A stretch of DNA of 45,571 nt from JBGTFE01 sp036403235 (GTDB lineage Bacteria; Acidobacteriota; Blastocatellia; Pyrinomonadales; Pyrinomonadaceae): assembly GCA_036403235.1 (NCBI GenBank), contig DASWRI010000006.1:1-45571 (forward strand), given 5' to 3'. This document shows positions 31,784-40,824 of this stretch, one piece after another. Below the pieces are notes generated by a model. The model ran no database searches and was not told where the DNA came from. It saw nothing but the letters and a program-made list of their open reading frames with translations. The position numbers and the translations under genes are program-made. Numbering within the stretch: position 1 is the stretch's first letter; every line of letters begins with the position of its first letter.

Positions 31784-31898
31784 GTAGTCGAAAGTCGAAA
31801 GTCCAAAGTCTAAAGTCGGAAAACATTTGACGAAAATTCACTATAAGCCGCCCTATATCGCGGATATTCGACTTTCGACTTTCGACTTTCGACTTTTT
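31784..31898. repeat. Mirrored heptad element (AGTCGAA units)
   Basis: The left arm is AGTCGAAAGTCGAAAGTCCA and further AAGTCTA units. The right arm is four copies of TTCGACT. It occupies the divergent gap between TerC and PpiD-like genes, where it cannot act as a terminator of either. Confidence 0.85.
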
Positions 31899-31979
31899 TT
31901 GATAAAATCGCGGTTTGTCCTAACAGACAATTTTGTAACCTTTCGGGTTAATAATCTTCAATAGACAGGTACTACACAG

Positions 31980-33980
31980 ATGTTAAAGTTTTTCAATCGT
32001 CTGGAAAAAACCAGAAATTTCGTTATTTTAATTTTCGCACTGCTGCTCGTTTTCAGCATGGTGTTTTTCGGCGCGCGGATGTATGAATCGACGCCGGCGG
32101 ATTCGAAAGTGTCGGTGCGCAGCACGGAAACGCTCGCCGAAGTCGGCAAGGAAGAAGTCACCGTCGGCGAGCTGGCGACGATTCTGCAAAGCCGCGGCAG
32201 CCGTCTGCCGGCCAAGTTTATGCTCAAGCAGCTTATCGACCAGCGCATTATGCGGGTTGAAGCAAAACGGCTCGGCTTAGTCGCGTCGGACGCCGAAGTC
32301 GCCGACGCGATTCGCAAAGCGCCGCAATTTAAATCGAGCGAGGGCGGCCCGTTTGACCAGAATGCATACGAGCAGTTTGCCATCAACAACGCGGGCAGCA
32401 TCTCGGCTTTTGAGCAGAGCGTCCGCGACCAGTTGAGTGCGCAGAAGCTCGAAGCGTATCTGACTTCGGGTGTCAGCATTTCCGAAGAAGAAATCCTCAA
32501 GGATTATCAGCACAAAAACACGAAGTTCGATTTAAGCTATGTTCCGGTCAGCACCACCGATTTGGCGCAGACCATCAAACCGACCGACGACGAGCTGAAA
32601 AATTATTTCGAGCAAAACAAGAAAAACTATTACATCGGCATTCCGCAAAAAAAGATTCGCTATCTTTTTCTGAACACTTCGAAAATGGGCGAAAAGCTGA
32701 CGCTGACCGACGCGGATTTAAAGGCGGAATTTGACAAGATTCCGGCCGACAAAAGAATAAAAGGCGTCGAAGGACAGGAAATCGTGCTTCGCATTCCGCG
32801 ACCCGAAGACGAGGCGAAGGTGATGGAAAAAGCCAATTCTCTCGTAACGCAGGCGCGAAAAGATGCCGGAAAAATCAGCACCGAAGCTTTCGCCGAGCTG
32901 GCTAAAGGCCAATCGGAAAATCCGGCGACGGCGCGCAACGGCGGCAAATTGTCGGGTCTGGTTAAAGAAAATCCGGCCAATCCGACCGACCCGTACCAGC
33001 AGCTTTTGAAAATGCAGCCGGGCGAAGTTACCGAGCCGGTAAATTATCAGAACAGAATATTCATTTTGCGTCGCGGCGAGGCCATTCCGAAAACTTTCGA
33101 AGACGCCAAAAAAGAAATTGACGTCAGCCTCAGAAATCGCCGCGCCGATACGGCCGCGGTGCAGCTTGCGCAGAAAATCAACGACCGTCTGAAAGAAGTC
33201 AAAGACGTGCAGAAAGTCGCCGAAGAATTTGCGACGCAGGCAAATATGAACGCCAAAGATATGGTTCGCGAAACCGGCTTTATCAAACCGGGCGACAATA
33301 TCGAAAACGTCGGCGTCTCGCCCGATTTTGAACAAGCCATCACCGCGCTCGAAAATCCCGGCGATGTCGGCGACAAATTTCGCATCAAGGACGGTTTTGC
33401 GATTCCGACGCTGGTCGAAAAACGTGCGCCGCGCGATGCCGAGTTTGCCGAAGTAAAAGACCAGGTCGCCGAGGCGTTGAAACTTGAAAAAGCGCGCTCC
33501 CAGGTCGAGGAAATCGCCAAACAAATTGCCGCCGGTGCAAATTCGGCCGCCGATTTGACCGCCGCCGCCACGGCGAAAGGCTTAAAGGCGCAGGAGCAAA
33601 AGAGCTTTATTCTCGGCTCGCCGCTCGGACAGGGGCCGAGCGCCGCTTCGAGTGCCGCGCTGGAAGACGCAATTTACAATTTGAAAAACGGCGAAGTCAC
33701 CAAAACGCCCGTCAAAGTCAACGACAGCTGGTATGTCGTCGGCGTGACCAAACGCGAAGAAGCGAATATGGACGATTTTGCCAAACAGCGCGACCAGCTC
33801 GTCGAGACGATGATGACCGAAAAACGCGGGCAGATTTTTATGGATTATCTCGCGCAGGTGCGCCAGCAGATGGAATCCAAAAAGCAAATCGTGATTCATG
33901 ACGACGCGCTCGCCAAGCTCGAAGAACCGACCGACTCGGAAGATTCGGAACTTCCGTTTCAACTTCCGCAAGGAAAGTAG
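31980..33980 (+). CDS. PpiD/SurA-like peptidyl-prolyl isomerase, membrane-anchored
   Basis: 666 residues. One transmembrane helix at about 13-35 (NFVILIFALLLVFSMVFFG) anchors a large periplasmic part. A SurA-type N-terminal domain (about 50-180: VTVGELATILQSRGSRLPAK, LKQLIDQRIMRVEAKRLGL) is followed by a parvulin-type rotamase domain (about 250-350, with AKGQSENPATARNGGKLSGL and MQPGEVTEPVNYQNRIFILR) and a second, weaker copy near the C-terminus (IYNLKNGEVTKTPVKVNDSW). Proteins of this design assist folding of exported proteins at the inner membrane. The stop codon TAG lies inside a mirrored heptad repeat. Confidence 0.93.
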   Translation: MLKFFNRLEKTRNFVILIFALLLVFSMVFFGARMYESTPADSKVSVRSTETLAEVGKEEVTVGELATILQSRGSRLPAKFMLKQLIDQRIMRVEAKRLGLVASDAEVADAIRKAPQFKSSEGGPFDQNAYEQFAINNAGSISAFEQSVRDQLSAQKLEAYLTSGVSISEEEILKDYQHKNTKFDLSYVPVSTTDLAQTIKPTDDELKNYFEQNKKNYYIGIPQKKIRYLFLNTSKMGEKLTLTDADLKAEFDKIPADKRIKGVEGQEIVLRIPRPEDEAKVMEKANSLVTQARKDAGKISTEAFAELAKGQSENPATARNGGKLSGLVKENPANPTDPYQQLLKMQPGEVTEPVNYQNRIFILRRGEAIPKTFEDAKKEIDVSLRNRRADTAAVQLAQKINDRLKEVKDVQKVAEEFATQANMNAKDMVRETGFIKPGDNIENVGVSPDFEQAITALENPGDVGDKFRIKDGFAIPTLVEKRAPRDAEFAEVKDQVAEALKLEKARSQVEEIAKQIAAGANSAADLTAAATAKGLKAQEQKSFILGSPLGQGPSAASSAALEDAIYNLKNGEVTKTPVKVNDSWYVVGVTKREEANMDDFAKQRDQLVETMMTEKRGQIFMDYLAQVRQQMESKKQIVIHDDALAKLEEPTDSEDSELPFQLPQGK

Positions 33981-34035
33981 AAAGTAAAAACTAAAAGTGA
34001 AAAGTTGAAGACTTTTCACTTTTAGTTTTTCACTA
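33976..34035. repeat. Mirrored element (AAAAACTAAAAGTGAAAAGT arms)
   Basis: A 20-base perfect inverted repeat with a 5-base loop (TGAAG), plus further pairing outward. It starts inside the stop codon of the PpiD-like gene. Confidence 0.9.
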
Positions 34036-34070
34036 TTTTGTCGTCCTGTTTGAATTTCCCTTTAATTACA

Positions 34071-34106
34071 AAAGACGCGGAAAGCATCGAAACTTTCCGC
34101 GTCTTT
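34071..34106. terminator. Bidirectional terminator between PpiD-like gene and livF
   Basis: A 14-bp perfect stem AAAGACGCGGAAAG / CTTTCCGCGTCTTT with an 8-base loop. It stops the liv operon (minus strand) and the PpiD-like transcript (plus strand), whose genes converge here. Confidence 0.88.
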
Positions 34107-34125
34107 GCTTTTTCCGCGCCGGTGT

Positions 34126-34830
34126 TTATTCGCCGAGATACGCTTCTTTAACTCTCGGGTCTTGGGCTAACTGTTTGGAATCGCCTTCCATCACGATTCG
34201 GCCGGTTTCGAGAACGTAGGCACGGTCGGAGTGATGAAGCGCGGCATTGGCGTTTTGCTCGACGAGCAGAATGGTCGTGCCTTCGGCGCGAATTTCGTCA
34301 ATCGCTTCAAAAATCGTGTGCACGAGCAGCGGCGCGAGTCCGAGCGAAGGCTCGTCGAGAAGCAGAAGACGCGGGCGCGACATCATCGCGCGTCCCATCG
34401 CAAGCATCTGCTGCTCGCCGCCCGAAAGCGTTCCCGCCTTTTGCTTTTCGCGTTCCTTGAGGCGCGGGAAAAGCGTAAAAGCACGCTCCATATCATCATT
34501 GATGCCTTTTTTGTCTTTGCGGATATAAGCGCCCATGTCGAGATTTTCGCGCACCGTCAGATTCGCGAAAACGCCGCGGCCCTCGGGCGACATCGCGATT
34601 CCCATCGGCACGAGCTTGTGCGTCGGCGCGCCGCTGATTTCTTTGCCTTCATATATGACGCGACCTTCTTTCGGCTCTAAAAGTCCGGTAATCGTGCGCA
34701 ACGTCGTCGTTTTGCCCGCGCCGTTCGCGCCGATTAAAGTGACGACTTCGCCCTGATTTATCTGTAAATTGATGTCCGTTAAAGCCTCGATTGCGCCGTA
34801 ATTGACTGATACGTTTTCTAAAGTAAGCAT
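34126..34830 (-). CDS. livF: Branched-chain amino acid ABC transporter ATP-binding protein LivF
   Basis: 234 residues, the usual LivF length. Walker A is GANGAGKTT, the signature motif LSGGEQQMLAMGRA, Walker B RLLLLDEPSLGLAP and the switch His in LLVEQN. It is the smaller of the two ATPases that power uptake of branched-chain or other hydrophobic amino acids. It is the last gene of the operon. A mirrored repeat separates it from livG. Confidence 0.95.
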   Translation of the reverse strand: MLTLENVSVNYGAIEALTDINLQINQGEVVTLIGANGAGKTTTLRTITGLLEPKEGRVIYEGKEISGAPTHKLVPMGIAMSPEGRGVFANLTVRENLDMGAYIRKDKKGINDDMERAFTLFPRLKEREKQKAGTLSGGEQQMLAMGRAMMSRPRLLLLDEPSLGLAPLLVHTIFEAIDEIRAEGTTILLVEQNANAALHHSDRAYVLETGRIVMEGDSKQLAQDPRVKEAYLGE

Positions 34831-34834
34831 AAAA

Positions 34835-34913
34835 AGTGGTCAATTGTCAGTGGTCGGTGGTCAGTAGGTCGTTGTGCTTTGTCTGACAACTGACCACCGA
34901 CCGCTGACCACTA
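34835..34913. repeat. Mirrored heptad element (AGTGGTC units) between livG and livF
   Basis: Left arm GTCAGTGGTCGGTGGTCAGT, right arm ACTGACCACCGACCGCTGAC. The outer edge TAGTGG supplies the TAG stop of livG. It lies inside an operon. Confidence 0.85.
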
Positions 34914-35690
34914 ATCGCCTAAATAAGCCTCGATAACCCTCGGGTCGTTTTTAATGTCCTGCGGAAGTCCGAGCGCGATTGATTTGCCGTAGTCAATGAC
35001 CTGAATGCGGTCGCAGACGCCCATCACGACGCGCATATTGTGCTCGACCAGCACAATCGTCAAATTGAATTTGTCGCGGATTTCCTTAATCAAAGCCGTC
35101 AAATCTTCCTGTTCGGAAGGATTCATTCCCGCCGCCGGTTCGTCCAGCAGCAGCAGCTCGGGCCGCGTCGCGAGCGCGCGGACGATTTCCAGACGGCGCT
35201 GATTTCCGTAGGGCAGCGACGTTCCGCCTTCGTCCTTGTATTTTTCCAAATCGAAGATTTTTAATAATTCGAGCGCAAATTGTCGATGCTCCTCTTCATC
35301 TTTGAAATATCTGGGCAGGCGAAAGACTCCGTCGAGCATCGATTGCTTGGCATGGCGATGACAGGCCGTGACGACGTTTTCCAAAACGCTCATCGACGGA
35401 AAAAGGCGAATATTTTGAAACGTGCGCGAGACGCCGATGCGCGCAATCTGATACGGGCGCAAACCGTTGATGCGTTTTCCGAGAATGTTGATGTCGCCCG
35501 AAGTCGGCTCGTAAACGCCGGTCAAAAGATTGAAAATCGTCGTTTTGCCCGCGCCGTTCGGCCCGATAAGGCCGTAAATTTCGCCTTTCTGAACATTCAT
35601 CGTGAGCTCGTTGACGGCGATTAGACCGCCGAAACGAATCGTCGCTTTATCGGTCTGCAGAATCGCGTTTCCGTTTGTTTGTGAGTTCAT
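34911..35690 (-). CDS. livG: Branched-chain amino acid ABC transporter ATP-binding protein LivG
   Basis: 259 residues. Walker A GPNGAGKTT, signature LPYGNQRRLEIVRAL, Walker B LLLLDEPAAGMNPSEQ and the LivG-typical end DYGKSIALGLPQDIKNDPRV with IEAYLGD. The ATG at 35690 shares one base with the livM stop (TAATG), so translation is probably coupled. Its TAG stop is contributed by the mirrored repeat that follows. Confidence 0.95.
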   Translation of the reverse strand: MNSQTNGNAILQTDKATIRFGGLIAVNELTMNVQKGEIYGLIGPNGAGKTTIFNLLTGVYEPTSGDINILGKRINGLRPYQIARIGVSRTFQNIRLFPSMSVLENVVTACHRHAKQSMLDGVFRLPRYFKDEEEHRQFALELLKIFDLEKYKDEGGTSLPYGNQRRLEIVRALATRPELLLLDEPAAGMNPSEQEDLTALIKEIRDKFNLTIVLVEHNMRVVMGVCDRIQVIDYGKSIALGLPQDIKNDPRVIEAYLGD

Positions 35691-36817
35691 TATTGGTCTT
35701 CGTCCTCCTCGCTCTGCATTCGTTTCGCGTCTTCCTGCTGCGCAATCGGAACGCCTGTGTCCGCGCCGACCGCGCCGCCGCCTTCGGGCGTTTTGCGCGG
35801 GCGTTTGAGCCAGCTTAAACCGAATTCGCGCGTGCCGAGAATGCCTTGCGGGCGGAGAATCATCGTCAAAATCAAAATCAGAGCGAAAATCACGAGGCGC
35901 AAATCGGAAAAATGAAACGTGCTTGCGCCGACCTGAATTTCGGGCAATTTGCGCAGAAGCTCAGGCAAAAGCGTAACGATAATCGCGCCGAGAATAGCGC
36001 CCGTCATCGAGCCCATTCCGCCGATGACAATCATGATGATGATTTCGAACGATTTGATAAATTGAAAATCGTTCGTATGCAGAAATTTGTTGTAATGCGC
36101 GAAAAGCGCGCCCGCGATTCCGGCGAAAGCCGAGCCGATAACGAAAGACGTAACTTTATAACGCGTCGTGTTGACGCCCATCGCTTCGGCCGCCAGCTCG
36201 TCTTCACGGATTGAAACAAGCGCGCGCCCGGCGTCGGATTTGACGATGTTGCGAATGACGATGACCGTAATGACCGCGAAAATTCCAATCCAGAGAAAAT
36301 TGGCGTAGCCGGGAACCGAATAGCCGGTCGCGCCGCCGACCGCATCGATGTTCAAAATCACGATGCGGATGATTTCGGCAAAGCCGAGCGTGACGATGGC
36401 CAGATAATCGCCTTTCAGACGCAGGCTCGGAATTCCGACAATCAAACCCATCAGCGCGGCGACGATGGCGCCGACGATTACGGCGCAAATCAAAGCGACG
36501 CTGGTCGAGACGGTTTCGCCCGTCGATGCCAGCGATTTAACGATTCCGACGCCGTAAACGTTGGAAAAATACGCCGACGAATACGCGCCGATGGCCATAA
36601 ATCCGGCGTGACCGATGGAAAATTGCCCGGTAAATCCGTTGATGAGATTGAGCGACGTCGCCAGGATGATATTGATGGCGATAAAGACGAGCAGGCGTCC
36701 CTGATAATCGTCAATCCCGACACCGAAAAATCCGGTGCTGCTCATCGTCGCATTCAAAACATACAGAACCGCAACGACGATTATTCCGATAACTAAACTC
36801 TTCACCCAAGAAGACAT
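35690..36817 (-). CDS. livM: Branched-chain amino acid ABC transporter permease LivM
   Basis: 375 residues with 8-10 membrane helices. Typical LivM text includes LINGFTGQFSIGHAGFMAIG, PSLRLKGDYLAIVTLGFAEI, the coupling loop SIREDELAAEAMGVNTTRYK and IGGMGSMTGAILGA. It forms the channel with LivH. A charged, probably disordered C-terminal tail (about 335-375, ending SEEDEDQ) goes beyond the usual length. Confidence 0.95.
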   Translation of the reverse strand: MSSWVKSLVIGIIVVAVLYVLNATMSSTGFFGVGIDDYQGRLLVFIAINIILATSLNLINGFTGQFSIGHAGFMAIGAYSSAYFSNVYGVGIVKSLASTGETVSTSVALICAVIVGAIVAALMGLIVGIPSLRLKGDYLAIVTLGFAEIIRIVILNIDAVGGATGYSVPGYANFLWIGIFAVITVIVIRNIVKSDAGRALVSIREDELAAEAMGVNTTRYKVTSFVIGSAFAGIAGALFAHYNKFLHTNDFQFIKSFEIIIMIVIGGMGSMTGAILGAIIVTLLPELLRKLPEIQVGASTFHFSDLRLVIFALILILTMILRPQGILGTREFGLSWLKRPRKTPEGGGAVGADTGVPIAQQEDAKRMQSEEDEDQ

Positions 36818-36824
36818 AATTTTT

Positions 36825-36898
36825 TAGTGAAAAGTGAAAAGTGAAAAGTGAAAAGTGTCGGATTTAACCGGCCACTTGCCATTTGTCACCGCCCACTA
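36825..36898. repeat. Mirrored heptad element (AGTGAAA units) between livH and livM
   Basis: The left arm is TAGTGAAAAGTGAAAAGTGA repeated further; the right arm is degenerate (CACTTGCCATTTGTCACCGC then CCACTA). It lies inside the liv operon. Confidence 0.7.
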
Positions 36899-36899
36899 A

Positions 36900-37817
36900 T
36901 TAAACTTTTTCCTGCACGTTCGAGCCCAACAGACCGGCCGGACGAATCAGTAGAACCAAAATCAAAATCGCAAAGGCGACGGCATCGCGATATGTCGAAG
37001 GAATGCCGACGTATTGACCGTAACCGACGACCAGCGTTTCCGCCGCGCCGATAAGCAATCCGCCGAGAACCGCGCCCGGAATGTTGCCGATGCCGCCCAG
37101 AACGGCGGCGACGAACGCTTTCAGGCCGGTGATGATTCCCATCAGCGGCTCGATTTTCGGATTGTACTGCGCCGTCAGAACGCCGCCCGCCGCCGCCAGC
37201 GCCGAGCCGAGCGCGAACGTAAAGGCGATGACGAAATCCGTGTTGATGCCCATCAGCTTGGCCGAGTTCAGATTAAACGAAACGGCGCGCATCGCCTTGC
37301 CGATTTTTGTTTTGTAGATAATCCACTGGAGCAAAACCATCAGCAGAATCGAGACGACAAAAATCAAAATCTGCGAAGTCGAAATCGTCGCTTCGCCGAA
37401 CAATCTGATGTTTTCATTCGGCAAAAGCTGCGGAAACGGTTTCGGCGTTCCGCCAAAGATGAAAACAAAAAGATATTCGATTAAAAGCGACATCCCGATT
37501 GCCGTAATCAGCGTCGTCATTTTCGAATATCTTCTCACCGGGCGATACGCGAACCGCTCGATTGCCATACCGATGGCGGCGGCGATTACCATCGAGCCGA
37601 TTAATGTGACGATAAAACCGAAAACCGACGGATTTTGGGCAAAACCGAGCGACGTGGCGAGAATAAATCCGGCGTATGCGCCGACCATATAAATATCGCC
37701 GTGCGCAAAGTTAATCAGGCGCAGAATCCCGTAAACCATCGTGTAGCCGAGCGCAATCAGCGCGTAAATCGAGCCGATGGTCAAGCCGTTGATAAGCTGC
37801 TGAACAAAAGTGTCCAT
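36900..37817 (-). CDS. livH: Branched-chain amino acid ABC transporter permease LivH
   Basis: 305 residues with about 8 membrane helices. Landmarks are QQLINGLTIGSIYALIALGY, INFAHGDIYMVGAYAGF, the coupling loop MRAVSFNLNSAKLMGINTDF and VLGGIGNIPGAVLGG. It pairs with LivM. It is flanked on both sides by mirrored repeats. Confidence 0.95.
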   Translation of the reverse strand: MDTFVQQLINGLTIGSIYALIALGYTMVYGILRLINFAHGDIYMVGAYAGFILATSLGFAQNPSVFGFIVTLIGSMVIAAAIGMAIERFAYRPVRRYSKMTTLITAIGMSLLIEYLFVFIFGGTPKPFPQLLPNENIRLFGEATISTSQILIFVVSILLMVLLQWIIYKTKIGKAMRAVSFNLNSAKLMGINTDFVIAFTFALGSALAAAGGVLTAQYNPKIEPLMGIITGLKAFVAAVLGGIGNIPGAVLGGLLIGAAETLVVGYGQYVGIPSTYRDAVAFAILILVLLIRPAGLLGSNVQEKV

Positions 37818-37825
37818 AAGAATTT

Positions 37826-37903
37826 AGTTTCAGGTTTTTGGTTTCAGGTTTCAGGTTTGGCGGTTGATTTAACCTGAAACCTGAAACCTGAAACTTGAAA
37901 CTT
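37826..37903. repeat. Mirrored heptad element (ACCTGAA units) between livK and livH
   Basis: The left arm is TTTCAGG repeated; the right arm is AACCTGAAACCTGAAACCTG and more. Here the pyrimidine-rich arm comes first on the plus strand, opposite to most other elements. The stop codon of livK lies in its edge. Confidence 0.88.
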
Positions 37904-39188
37904 ATTTTGTTGCGTTGGCGTTTGAAGTCACCGCGTTTGTATTCGTGTTGGTGGCCGCCGTCGAATTCATATTCGAGTTTGAATTCGTATTTGTGCTGCC
38001 CGTAGTTGCCGGCGGCGTCATTCCTTCGGGATAAATCGTTTCCTTGTAGTTAAACTTGCTCGCCGATGGGTTGAGCTCGAGAACGACCGCCGGTTTGACG
38101 GCGTTGCGGCTTCCGTCAAGCGTGATTCTGCCGGTGACGCCCGCAAAATCTTTGGTCTGGTTGATGGCTTCTTTTAATTTTGCGCTGTCGGTTCCGCCCG
38201 CGCGTTTGATGGCGTCCGCCAGAACTTTCGCCGCGTCATATGCGAGAGCCGCGAGCGAATCGGGAACGACGCCGAATTTCGCCTGATAATTTTTTACGAA
38301 ATTCTGAATTTCCGGCGCGGGATTTTCCGCCGAATAATGATTCGAGATATACGCATTTTTCAAAGCGTCGCCGCCGAGCTTCCAGAGTTCCGGCGAGTCC
38401 CAGCCGTCGCCGCCGAGAAGCGGCATATTCATTCCGAGCTCGCGCGCCTGTTTGGCGATAATCGCGACCTGACCGTAATAGCCCGGAATGTAGATAACGT
38501 CGGGGTTCGAGTTGCGAATCGCTGTCAGCTGCGCCTTAAAGTCCGGGTCGGTTTGCGCGTATTTTTGCTCGGCCACGATTTTTCCGCCTTGTTTTGTAAA
38601 TTCCTGCGTGAAAAATTCCGTCAGGCCTTTGCTGTAATCCGATTGAACGTCGCCGATAATCGCGGCCGTTTTCGCTTTCAAAGTGTTGGCGGCGAATTTT
38701 GCCATGACCGAGCCCTGAAACGGGTCGATAAAGCAAACGCGCGAAATATAATCGCCGACTTCGGTAACTTTCGGATTGGTCGAAGACGGCGTAATCATCG
38801 GAATGTGCGCTTCCTGCGCGACCGGCGCGGCGGCTAAACTGTTTGATGATGCAACTTCGCCCAAAACGGCCTGCACTTTGTCCTGATTAATCAACTTTGA
38901 AATAACCGTCTTGGCTTGTTCCGGTCGGCCCTGGTCGTCTTCGACGACTAAAGTGATTTTCTTTCCGTTAACGCCGCCCGCCGCGTTGATTTCGTCAACC
39001 GCCAGCTGCACGCCGTTTTTGGTCGATTGTCCGAAGCTCGAAGTCTGTCCGGTCAAATCTCCGTAAACGCCGACTTTAATCGTGTCGCCGGTCGCGCCGG
39101 TCGAGTTCGCGTCACCGCCCTTCTGCACGCATGCAAAAGAGAAGAATACGGAAGTTATCAAACAAATTGCTAAAAAAATTCTGGTCAT
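37902..39188 (-). CDS. livK: Branched-chain amino acid ABC transporter substrate-binding lipoprotein LivK/LivJ
   Basis: 428 residues. A lipoprotein signal with lipobox FSFAC anchors the protein. The periplasmic-binding fold is evident from IKVGVYGDLTGQTSSFGQST, GVQLAVDEINAAGGVNGKKI, MITPSSTNPKVTEVGDYISR and VIYIPGYYGQVAIIAKQARE. It captures the amino acid and delivers it to LivHM. The last 40 residues are Asn/Thr/Ser/Ala-rich and probably an unstructured tail; this style recurs in the lipoprotein at 5668. An AGAGG ribosome site precedes the ATG at 39188. It is the first gene of the operon. Confidence 0.94.
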   Translation of the reverse strand: MTRIFLAICLITSVFFSFACVQKGGDANSTGATGDTIKVGVYGDLTGQTSSFGQSTKNGVQLAVDEINAAGGVNGKKITLVVEDDQGRPEQAKTVISKLINQDKVQAVLGEVASSNSLAAAPVAQEAHIPMITPSSTNPKVTEVGDYISRVCFIDPFQGSVMAKFAANTLKAKTAAIIGDVQSDYSKGLTEFFTQEFTKQGGKIVAEQKYAQTDPDFKAQLTAIRNSNPDVIYIPGYYGQVAIIAKQARELGMNMPLLGGDGWDSPELWKLGGDALKNAYISNHYSAENPAPEIQNFVKNYQAKFGVVPDSLAALAYDAAKVLADAIKRAGGTDSAKLKEAINQTKDFAGVTGRITLDGSRNAVKPAVVLELNPSASKFNYKETIYPEGMTPPATTGSTNTNSNSNMNSTAATNTNTNAVTSNANATK

Positions 39189-39381
39189 ATTTTCCTCTCA
39201 GATAAGATTTTGATTCGTTATGCTTTGCCGGACGTTTTACGCCCGCCGCAGGGAAAAGTTTTCTTTGCAAAGCATTTTATAATTTTAAGAAACGGATATA
39301 CAAACAGAAATTATACCTTTTTCGAATGGTATGTCTAATAGCTTTCGTTTAGAATTTGTGTAAACAATCTAAAATTTTTCT

Positions 39382-40824
39382 ATGAAAATGAGCGAAACGA
39401 AAAATACAGGCGATATGAGCGCGGCGGATTTCCGCCGCTTCGGACACGAAATTGTCGATTGGATTGCGGAATATTTTGAGAACATCGAGTCGTTTCCGGT
39501 TCTCTCGCAAAACGAGCCGAACGAACTGAAAAACGCTCTGCCGAAATCTGCACCGCAGGCGGGCGAAGATTTTGCGGACGTTTTACGAGACGTCGACGAA
39601 CTGATTCTGCCCGCCGTGACGCATTGGAATCACCCGAATTTTCACGGCCTTTTTTCGACCTCGACCTCGTCGGTCGGCGTTTTCGGCGAGATGCTGGCGG
39701 CCGCCTTTGATATGAAGGCGATGCTCTGGCGCACTTCGCCCGCTTCGACCGAGCTCGAAGAAGTCGTGCTCGACTGGCTGCGCCAGATGATGAATCTGCC
39801 CGGGGATTTTAAAGGAATTATCTACGACACGGCCTCGGTTTCGACTTTGCACGCGATTGCGGTCGCGCGCGAAAGACTCAATTTAAGAATCCGCGAAGAA
39901 GGAATGAGCGGGCGCGCGGATTTGCCGCTTTTGCGCGTTTACTGCTCCGAGCACGTCCATTCTTCGATTGACAAAGCCGTCATTATGCTCGGTCTCGGAC
40001 AAAAATCCCTGAGAAAAATTCCGACGAACGAAAGATTTGAAATGGACGTCGAAAAATTGTCCGGCGCGATAGAAGATGACGTGCGAAACGGATTTTTGCC
40101 GTTTTGCGTCGTCCCGACCATCGGCACGACTTCGAGCTCGAGCGTCGATGACGTCGAACGAATCGCCGACGTCTGCGAAAAACATAATCTCTGGCTGCAC
40201 GTCGATACGGCTTATGCGGGCGCGACGGCGATTGTTCCCGAATTCCAGAAATTTTTCAAAGGTTTGGAGCGCGCCGATTCGATTGTCACGAACCCGCACA
40301 AATGGCTTTTCACGCCGTTTGATTTGTCGGTTTTGTTTGTCAAAGATTTGGATTTGCTGAAGAAAACTTTCTCGCTCGTGCCCGAATATCTGAAAACAAA
40401 CGAAACGGTCACGAATCAGATGGATTACGGAATCCAGCTCGGGCGGAGGTTTCGCTCTTTGAAATTCTGGTTTATCCTGCGCTATTTCGGGCGGCAGGGT
40501 TTAATTGACAGAATCCGCGAGCATTGTCGCCTGGCGCGTCTCTTTGCGTCATGGGTCGAAGAATCGGAAAATTTCGAAATGCTGGCGCCGGTGCCTTTCG
40601 CGCTCGTCTGTTTTCGCGCGTGCCCGAAAACGGTTGACGATTTGGACGTTTTCAACGAAAATCTGATGAACGAAATCAACGCTTCGGGCAAGGCTTATCT
40701 CTCGCACACGAAACTCGGCGGAAAATTTACGCTCCGGCTTTCGGTCGGAAGCATCCGCGTCGAAGAAAGACACATCAGAAAAGTTTGGAATTTATTAAAC
40801 GAAGTTGCGAAAAATAATTTATGA
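39382..40824 (+). CDS. PLP-dependent group II decarboxylase (aromatic-L-amino-acid decarboxylase-like)
   Basis: 480 residues, the length of aromatic amino acid and tyrosine decarboxylases of fold type I. The PLP-binding Lys is Lys307 in NPHKWL. Other landmarks are HPNFHGLFSTSTSS (substrate side), DTASVSTLHAIAVARE, LWLHVDTAYAGA (Asp under the PLP ring) and FRSLKFWFILRYFG. It would remove CO2 from an aromatic or similar amino acid to make an amine; the substrate is not decided by sequence. Its stop overlaps the thioredoxin start (ATGA), so four genes to 42099 form a tight run. Confidence 0.92.
   Translation: MKMSETKNTGDMSAADFRRFGHEIVDWIAEYFENIESFPVLSQNEPNELKNALPKSAPQAGEDFADVLRDVDELILPAVTHWNHPNFHGLFSTSTSSVGVFGEMLAAAFDMKAMLWRTSPASTELEEVVLDWLRQMMNLPGDFKGIIYDTASVSTLHAIAVARERLNLRIREEGMSGRADLPLLRVYCSEHVHSSIDKAVIMLGLGQKSLRKIPTNERFEMDVEKLSGAIEDDVRNGFLPFCVVPTIGTTSSSSVDDVERIADVCEKHNLWLHVDTAYAGATAIVPEFQKFFKGLERADSIVTNPHKWLFTPFDLSVLFVKDLDLLKKTFSLVPEYLKTNETVTNQMDYGIQLGRRFRSLKFWFILRYFGRQGLIDRIREHCRLARLFASWVEESENFEMLAPVPFALVCFRACPKTVDDLDVFNENLMNEINASGKAYLSHTKLGGKFTLRLSVGSIRVEERHIRKVWNLLNEVAKNNL

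Noticed and set aside
31768..31979. Search for a yybP-ykoY manganese riboswitch upstream of the TerC-family gene
   Set aside because: The region is taken up by a mirrored heptad repeat and I see no conserved riboswitch core.
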